DNA from: Mikania micrantha
Taxonomy: Eukaryota; Streptophyta; Magnoliopsida; Asterales; Asteraceae
DNA: 64,000 nucleotides
Assembly: GCA_009363875.1 (NCBI GenBank)
Contig: CM018691.1
Coordinates: 39,409,446 to 39,473,445, forward strand
Reading direction: 5' to 3'
Shown: positions 59,201-64,000 of the stretch, piece after piece
How positions within the stretch are numbered: the first letter of the stretch is position 1
How the letters are laid out: each line of letters opens with the position of its first letter
Program-made: the position numbers and the translations under genes
Notes under the pieces: generated by a model
Database searches by the model: none
What the model was told of the DNA's origin: nothing
Seen by the model: the letters and a program-made list of their open reading frames with translations, nothing else

Positions 59201-60531
59201 GCACCAATCTGAAAAGCTCTACCCCTAGCTTGATTCCCTGGATTGGTGTTATTGGTTGGACAATTGCGCATGAGGTGATCAGGGCTTCCACAAGTGTAAC
59301 ATGACCGGTTCGTTTGAGCAGTGGGTCGTGGAGCTTGGTTTGGTTGACGAGCAGGAAAGTTGCAGTATTTAGCATAGTGTCCTACCTGATTACATTTTGC
59401 ACAAACAGGACATGGTCCTGTGTGATGGTAGGGACACCTATCACATTTGGGCGCCGGCCCAGTGTAAACTTTCCTCTCCGGTACCGCCGCTCCATAGTTT
59501 TTCACGGTTGGTTTGTTCTGACTGGTTTCAGCTGGAGCTTTGGTCTTGGACTTGCCAAACCATTTACGTTTGGTACCTTTAGAAACGTTCGAGGTACCAG
59601 CTTCACTACGGCCCACAGCCGTCTGAGATTTTGAGATCAATGTACCACTTCTTACCGCCTCATCGGTAAGCTTGGTGGTCAACAGAATGGTTCTTTTGAG
59701 GGTTGTGGGTTCAGCAGCAGTTACATTTCCCCGAATCTGGGGAACCAACCCTTTGATATACTTCTCAATCAATGCTGCCTCAGTTGGAAACATATTGGGA
59801 AGTAGACAAGTAAGTTCATGAAAACGATCGGTGTAGGCTAAAGAATCAGCACCGACCATTGAGTGACTCCAGAATTCCTCCTGAAGTTTTTGGATTTCAG
59901 TGATTGGGCAGTACTCTGACATAATCAGAGTTTTGAATTCATTCCAGCCCATAGAATCAACTGTAACAGAACCCAAAGTTTTAGCCTGGGTATTCCACCA
60001 GGTAAGAGCTGATTCTTTCAAAGAACAGGCAGCATAAGACACCTTATGCTCCTCCAGACACTGGCTGATTTTCAGTTTTGTTTCCATCTCCTCGATCCAC
60101 CTAAGGAGTCCAGCCGCTCCTTCCCTACCTGTGAAAGTAGGTGGGTTACAGGAAGCAAAGTATTTATACGTACATCCCTGTCGTGGTGGATCAGGAGCAG
60201 TAGTAGTTGTGCCTGTGGTATGAACAGTTTCAACGTGTCCACCTGTGGCATTATGTTCCACATGACCAGACCCAGAAGTGACATGTGGCTGTGGTGGTAT
60301 TACAATGCCAGCAGCCGATAACTGTTCCTTTACGATTCGGGCTATAGCTGCTTCATTCAATACCGACCCACTAGGAGCTGCCATTGGTGTCGGGTTTGGG
60401 TCCTGGTTCACCAGAGGAACGGTATTTGTTTCAGAAACAGGTGGTGGAACTGGATTCGGTTCAGGGGAAGTAATATTCTCGGTAGCTTTCTTAGCTGGAC
60501 GACCTCTTTTCGGAGCCATAGTTCTGCTCAC
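56260..60531 (-). CDS. Tekay gag-pol polyprotein, 1423 codons, integrase tail truncated
   Basis: This is an uninterrupted retrotransposon polyprotein. MAPKRGRPAKK (Met 5, at 60519) is the likelier start than the first Met. Approximate residues: gag capsid 118-300 (LTWWNTQAKTLG), two CCHC knuckles near 380 and 415 (CAKCNQVGHYAKYC, CYTCGSPDHLMRNC), protease near 470 (LFDTGADKSFIS), RT about 640-830 with RMCIDYRELNK and catalytic FIDD, RNase H about 900-1020 (VYCDASRQGLGCVLM; YTDHKSLQHIL), integrase from about 1080 with zinc motif (HPGADKM..CLTCLKVK) and D,D,E core (ISMDFITKLP, SDRDSRF, YHPQTDGQTE). It ends abruptly at LEFQVGDRVM followed by a stop; the roughly 130 residues of integrase C-terminal domain and chromodomain normal for Tekay are absent. 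Other domains look intact. Confidence 0.93.
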   Translation of the reverse strand: MSRTMAPKRGRPAKKATENITSPEPNPVPPPVSETNTVPLVNQDPNPTPMAAPSGSVLNEAAIARIVKEQLSAAGIVIPPQPHVTSGSGHVEHNATGGHVETVHTTGTTTTAPDPPRQGCTYKYFASCNPPTFTGREGAAGLLRWIEEMETKLKISQCLEEHKVSYAACSLKESALTWWNTQAKTLGSVTVDSMGWNEFKTLIMSEYCPITEIQKLQEEFWSHSMVGADSLAYTDRFHELTCLLPNMFPTEAALIEKYIKGLVPQIRGNVTAAEPTTLKRTILLTTKLTDEAVRSGTLISKSQTAVGRSEAGTSNVSKGTKRKWFGKSKTKAPAETSQNKPTVKNYGAAVPERKVYTGPAPKCDRCPYHHTGPCPVCAKCNQVGHYAKYCNFPARQPNQAPRPTAQTNRSCYTCGSPDHLMRNCPTNNTNPGNQARGRAFQIGAAEARHDANIVTGTFLLNNLYASVLFDTGADKSFISPEFASLLSLPTVELETPYVIELANGKMIKTSSVIQGCSLNLNDHLFCIDLLPIELGSFDVVVGMNWLSDNQAEVVCQTKVIRIPLPNGNTLVVQGERAGRKLGLISCMRAQKFLRKGCYAFLAHVTEYNSSPTRITDIPVVKDFPEVFPEDISGLPPTRQVEFRIDLIPGAAPVAKAPYRLAPSEMQELSGQLQELLDKGFIRPSFSPWGAPILFVKKKDGSFRMCIDYRELNKLTIKNRYPLPRIDDLFDQLQGATYFSKIDLRSGYHQLRIHDNDVPKTAFRTRYGHYEFLVMPFGLTNAPAVFMDLMNRVCRPYLDKFVIVFIDDILIYSRNQQEHAQHLKLILELLAREQLYAKFSKCEFWLREVQFLGHVVNENGIQVDPSKIKAVEQWETPRTPTEIRQFLGLAGYYRRFIKNFSKIALPLTTLTQKNQPFIWGSQQEEAFQLLKHKLCNAPILALPEGTDNFTVYCDASRQGLGCVLMQNDKVIAYASRQLKVHEKNYTTHDLELGAVVFALKIWRHYLYGTKCIVYTDHKSLQHILDQKMLNMRQRRWVELLNDYDCEIRYHPGKANVVADALSRKERVKPLRVRALGLTIQTSLIPQIRNAQQQALQTTNYPAENLRGLDKLLETKADGVLYFKNRIWIPLFGNSRTTILDEAHKSRYSIHPGADKMYKDLRDFYWWPGMKRNVLEYVDRCLTCLKVKAEHQRPSGLLQQPEIPMWKWDQISMDFITKLPRTSRNHDSIWVIVDRLTKSAHFLPIREDYSMDRLAKLYVNEIVSRHGVPISIISDRDSRFMSRFWQTLQNALGTQINMSTSYHPQTDGQTERTNQTLEDMLRSCVIDFGGSWDIHLPLVEFSYNNSYHTSIQCAPFEALYGRKCRSPICWSEIGENQIIGPEFIQETTDKIALIQERIKAARDRQKSYADNRRRPLEFQVGDRVM

Positions 60532-60904
60532 ATGCAGACAAACTCAGGTCAGTTCAAGAATATTAAAGATATAACCCTTTTTAATCACATAACTCAACCA
60601 TGTTCAGACATGCTGACAATTTCATGTTGAAATGTGATCATTCAAGTATTCAAGTATAACTACATTGAAAAGATCCAGATACGTTCTCAGTTCACACTAG
60701 TCATTCAGATATTCGTAGTTATACTTAGTCCTGTTATTTCAAAACATGTGTAGAGTATAACCCAACTCATTGCCTCGCAATACATGTTTTTAGAGATATG
60801 TTCATACAGGACTAGGATATGTTCTCACACAAGTCCTCTGATATGTTCTCAGTTCATGTACTAGATATGTTTTCACACAACAACAGATATGTTCACGTGT
60901 TCTC
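60532..60904 (-). other. Tekay gag leader, proximal part
   Basis: Non-coding leader between gag and the hairpin array, with scattered GATATGTTCTCA words like those in the arrays but no regular period. Confidence 0.45.
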
Positions 60905-61364
60905 GTACAGTATGGCTCTCGTACTGTACTTTAATTACAGATATGTTCTCATTAGATATGTTCTCGTTCACATTACAGATACGTTCTCGTTCAGATATGT
61001 TCTCGTACAGTATGGCTCTCGTACTGTACTTTAGTTACAGATATGTTCTCGTATAGTATGGCTCTCGTACTATACTTTAGTTACTGATATGTTCTCGTTA
61101 GATATGTTCTCGTACAGTATGGCTCTCGTACTGTACTTTTAGTTAATATATTCGCATACAGTATGGCTCTCGTACTGTATATCAGCGCAATATATTTTCA
61201 GTTAGATATATTTGCATACAGTATTGCTCTCGTACTGTATTTTCGCACAATATATATATTTTTAGTTCGACATATTCGCATACAGTATGGCTCTCGTACT
61301 GTATATCAGCGCAATATGTTTTTAGTTAAATATATTCGCATACAGTATGGCTCTCGTACTGTAT
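60905..61364 (-). repeat. Array of eight covarying hairpins in the Tekay leader
   Basis: On the plus strand each unit is an 8-bp stem around the 9-nt loop TGGCTCTCG: GTACAGTA..TACTGTAC at 60905, 61005 and 61112; GTATAGTA..TACTATAC at 61051; ATACAGTA..TACTGTAT at 61156, 61216, 61280 and 61340. Arm changes are matched on the other arm. Units alternate with GATATGTTCTCGT or ATATATTCGCAT spacers at 46-100-bp spacing. On the transcribed (minus) strand this lies between the upstream ORF and gag. Confidence 0.85.
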
Positions 61365-61401
61365 ATCAGCGCAATATATTTTCAGTTAGATATGTTCTCA
61401 T

Positions 61402-61485
61402 ACTGATATGTTCATAGATACGTTCTCATACTGATATGTTCATAGATACGTTCTCATACTGATATGTTCATAGATACGTTCTCAT
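61402..61485 (-). repeat. Three exact 28-bp tandem repeats
   Basis: ACTGATATGTTCATAGATAC plus GTTCTCAT, repeated at 61402, 61430 and 61458, followed by a partial copy. It adjoins the hairpin array and shares its GATATGTTC words. Confidence 0.9.
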
Positions 61486-61680
61486 ACTGATATAGATATA
61501 GTGTTCACATAACATACAACAGATATACCGAAACAAACGTTTGATTAAAACAACACTGTTATTATAGAACCATAAAGTTTATGATACAAAGAGTGCCCTC
61601 ATAATACATCCATACAAACAACCTATCCGTCTATGAGATGTACAATGAAAATCCCAAAAATGTGGGTCAACTGATCTGAC
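61486..61680 (-). other. Spacer between the repeat arrays and the upstream ORF
   Basis: AT-rich, no feature seen. Confidence 0.4.
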
Positions 61681-62502
61681 TTACCGTAAGAAATACGGTA
61701 AACAGGCTAGCACTATAGCTATAGTAGCAAGTACTATAGCTAACCAGATAAGTCTAGCCTCGGTGCTCAGCGTACCGAGCATCCAGATCAGTCCCTGCAG
61801 CCTTTCCCCAAAGGCTGCCACCCGCTGCTTACATGCAGCAATCATCTCCCTCCACCAGGTCCTCCGAAGGCGATCCTCAATGGTCGCCCTCCAGGCTAGG
61901 GTGTCCGCACCCTGAGTAGTCACATGCTCCATAAGAGCCAGGTGAGACGTGAGAATCTCCAACACCGTGTTACGGGTGTCCTCCATCGTGGCATGGTGCT
62001 GCTGCAGATCCTGTCGGAGGCCCAGCAGGTCCTGAGAGACCTGCTGTACCTGAGCCCGAAGCTCAGCCTGGTGGGAGGATTCTCCCACCTCGTATACTGG
62101 TGCTGGCTCGTCCCGTGGAGCCATAGGGCGTCGTGGAGGTAGCCCCGTGGTTTTGCGGGCCTGGCCCCGCATACGCCTGAGTCCGTCCCATGCCGGGGCT
62201 CTGTGTGGTGAGGAGCTCTGCCTCCTCATGGCCGAAGCGTCAGCCAGCGGTGAGTGGGGTGGACTGTGCACCGGTGGGGATCCCGGTGGTGGTGGTGGTA
62301 TGAACGGAGATCCGGGCGGTAGTGGTGGTATAAAAGGAGATCCGGGTGGTGTAGCTGGTAGCTGTGGTCCCACCTGAGATGATACAGAAGACGCATGAGA
62401 TGGTACTGCACCCGAGCTCGATCCCGAGCTGTCACTGGGTGTGTCGTCAAGGATGATGTAAGGGAATCTCTGGTAAATATAGTTTTCTCCCGGGTTCGCC
62501 AT
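61681..62502 (-). CDS. Extra ORF upstream of gag: predicted tail-anchored coiled-coil protein (273 aa)
   Basis: It lies on the same strand as gag-pol, between primer site and gag, and is uninterrupted. Residues 1-30 are mixed (MANPGENYIYQRFPYIILDD); 25-45 Ser-rich; about 48-95 proline-rich with repeated PPGSPFIPP units; about 95-130 basic (MRRQSSSPHR, RRMRGQARK); about 140-205 coiled-coil-like (LRAQVQQVSQDLLGLRQDLQQHHATM); about 247-269 a single hydrophobic helix (WLAIVLATIAIVLACLPYF) four or fewer residues from the C-terminus. No signal peptide is seen, so a C-terminal tail anchor is the simplest reading. It belongs to no family I can name. ORFs before gag are known in some plant Gypsy elements (for example Ogre ORF1), but not with this layout that I recall. 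The young age of the element explains its intactness, so openness alone does not prove function. Confidence 0.7.
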   Translation of the reverse strand: MANPGENYIYQRFPYIILDDTPSDSSGSSSGAVPSHASSVSSQVGPQLPATPPGSPFIPPLPPGSPFIPPPPPGSPPVHSPPHSPLADASAMRRQSSSPHRAPAWDGLRRMRGQARKTTGLPPRRPMAPRDEPAPVYEVGESSHQAELRAQVQQVSQDLLGLRQDLQQHHATMEDTRNTVLEILTSHLALMEHVTTQGADTLAWRATIEDRLRRTWWREMIAACKQRVAAFGERLQGLIWMLGTLSTEARLIWLAIVLATIAIVLACLPYFLR

Positions 62503-62838
62503 TGCTGAATAAACAAAGTTCTAGATCAGTATCATGAAATAAACATTGAATAATAATATTCAATACAAACATGATATGATATCTGTTCCTATCTCAAAGC
62601 AACTATTAGTCTTTAGAATTGTTATAGTTCAGCTTGGATTGACTTAAACTAGAATGCACAAGTATTGCAAATTTCAGTTATGCTGGCCACTCATAACTGA
62701 AACCTGGACCACTCGATTATCCTAACTTAAATCAACACAAGTTTTGTTCGTTCGTTGTATTCAGTGCTCTCTGTGTCATTATACGAGCCTATGGTTATAG
62801 TCTAGGCCCCTATGTCCACCTAGTTCTCTATAACCTGT

Positions 62839-62851
62839 GGCTCTGATACCA
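62839..62851 (-). other. Primer-binding site of the Tekay element (tRNA-iMet)
   Basis: Minus strand TGGTATCAGAGCC lies 3 nt inside the 5' LTR end (GGGTGTGACA), an exact match to the usual plant initiator-Met primer site. Confidence 0.93.
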
Positions 62852-62854
62852 CCC

Positions 62855-64000
62855 TGTCACACCCCCACCTCTCGTCACCTGATAATGATGTCATCAAAAG
62901 GGTAGCGGAAGCATAGTGGTGATGTCTCAGAGCATGAGGGGTGACTTACTTGATCCGGTATCATCATAGCACACAGATTACGAAAAGTGAAACTTACATT
63001 ACAAGGTTCGTGGTTACAAATATTATTACAGTTTATACATATTACAATTTATTTAATTACAGTTGTTGCTAGTGCTGTGAGTGCATCCTCACCGTTGTCC
63101 TTGATTGCCTGCAAAAGTTTTAGTTTCGAAAACATCAGCACAAAGCTGGTGAGTTCATACAGTTTAGTTAAATCATATGATATGACAGTTAAGTTCAAAT
63201 ACATGTTCACAGTTCCGGATAACCATGGGACCCGTATCTAGTTCCTTTCGGACGATATGTTCAGTTCTCGATATTACCCGTCGGTACATATCTTATTGCC
63301 TCATTATCTTAATGTCTATCACACCATTAAGAACTTCAGGAAACAGATAACAAACATTCACACCAGGGGAGATGCAATCCTCCCAGTGAATGGGGTGTCA
63401 ACCGATAGTACTATCAATGTTTTCTGCTCGGCCACACATGGGTTCACTAGATACAGTTCAAGAATGAGGACTTTGATATCATGATAGAGATACTAACGGC
63501 AACAATCCCATGAAATCCACAAATTCAGTTAATCACATGAAATCACGCAGATAACAGTGACACATATCATATGATCAAGAAAAGTTTAGCAGTTATACCC
63601 CGATGTTTATAAAACATTAAAAGAACAGGGGTGATACGAAACTCACCTGATGATATAAGGTAGCAAAATCTCTCAAATCTAACAACAAAGAGATGATTCT
63701 GCATTTAATTATATTTAATAAGTTATTTATGTTCTAGTTTACTGATTAGATTTTTCTGAACGTTCAATGTCAAAGACATTGCTTAATAAATCATCAACTC
63801 GATATTAATTATATAATTAATTAATTTAAGGTTATATCATACAATGTATGATAATGTAGGAATCTACATTGCATTAGATTCCTAATACAAAGTTGATGAC
63901 TCTCTTGATTAATCTAAATAATCTCGGATTAATCAAATAGTTAATATTGTTGATTATAATATTAAGACAATTTTTAGATGATTTAATGGCTTAGAAATGA
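62855..64000 (-). mobile_element. 5' LTR of the Tekay element (truncated by the window)
   Basis: It matches 54041 onward over all 1146 visible bases with one difference. Using the 3' LTR length it should end near 64912, outside the window. Confidence 0.93.

Larger units (their letters stand above)
54041..64000 (-). mobile_element. Young Tekay-type Ty3/Gypsy element (continues past the window)
   Basis: On the minus strand: 5' LTR (62855 to beyond 64000), tRNA-iMet primer site, extra ORF (61681-62502), repeat arrays, one uninterrupted gag-pol (56260-60531), 3' LTR (54041-56098). Over the 1146 bp where both LTRs are visible I find a single difference (C at about 54940 versus T at the matching site near 63754), so insertion is very recent. 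The integrase C-terminal domain and chromodomain are missing. Confidence 0.92.

Noticed and set aside
60819..61417. 71- and 84-codon plus-strand ORFs
   Set aside because: They translate the hairpin array antisense to gag; periodic Tyr/Ser/Phe composition reflects the repeat.

Overview
The window is nuclear DNA of a flowering plant with a large, repeat-rich genome. It holds one recognisable host gene (a split leucine-rich-repeat receptor-like protein gene, minus strand), surrounded by Ty1/Copia and Ty3/Gypsy LTR retrotransposons, MITEs, a tRNA-derived SINE and simple repeats. I see no rRNA, CRISPR or bacterial operon structure. The mix of Sirevirus elements with a large ORF after pol, Tekay, Athila and CRM-like Gypsy elements, and a receptor of the RLP13/14/15 - Cuscuta-receptor type fits an asteraceous eudicot best. 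That taxonomic guess is inference only.

Layout. 1-7560: Sirevirus A, with decayed pol (545-2795), polypurine tracts, a spacer carrying a promoter-like U3 cassette, a broken env-position ORF (4445-7090) and the 3' LTR (7113 to about 7560). 8530-14260: a decayed Tekay-like Gypsy element D (primer site at 10938, extra ORF before gag, broken gag-pol). 14616-27276: an Athila-type Gypsy element (5' LTR, tRNA-Asp primer site, broken gag-pol). Its integrase is split by an antisense Athila solo LTR (21768-25642), itself split by a Tekay solo LTR (23419-25583). 27277-37982: Sirevirus B, lacking its 5' part. Its env-position ORF is split by a CRM-like Gypsy element (32814-37361, minus, GTTTT target duplication) whose RT has been duplicated as a 685-bp inverted repeat. 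37983 to about 40225: the 3' half of Sirevirus C.

41384-50190: the receptor-like protein gene on the minus strand. Its exons join in one consistent phase. A 5.5-kb intron holds two hAT-type MITEs, a foldback MITE, and a SINE split by an Athila solo LTR. The 5' exons (signal peptide, LRR cap) are not visible before 54040, where a young Tekay Gypsy element begins (54041 to beyond 64000, minus). That element has a 1423-codon uninterrupted gag-pol lacking the integrase tail and chromodomain, an array of eight covarying hairpins before gag, and an upstream ORF for a predicted tail-anchored membrane protein.

The signals most worth following are: (1) the hairpin array with compensatory arm changes in the Tekay leader; (2) the tail-anchored ORF upstream of gag; (3) duplicated LTR-type palindromes plus TATA directly upstream of the env-position ORF in two different Sireviruses; (4) GCG-NNN-CGC-centred palindromes at similar positions in LTRs of at least two Gypsy lineages; and (5) the inverted RT duplication inside an otherwise properly bounded CRM element.
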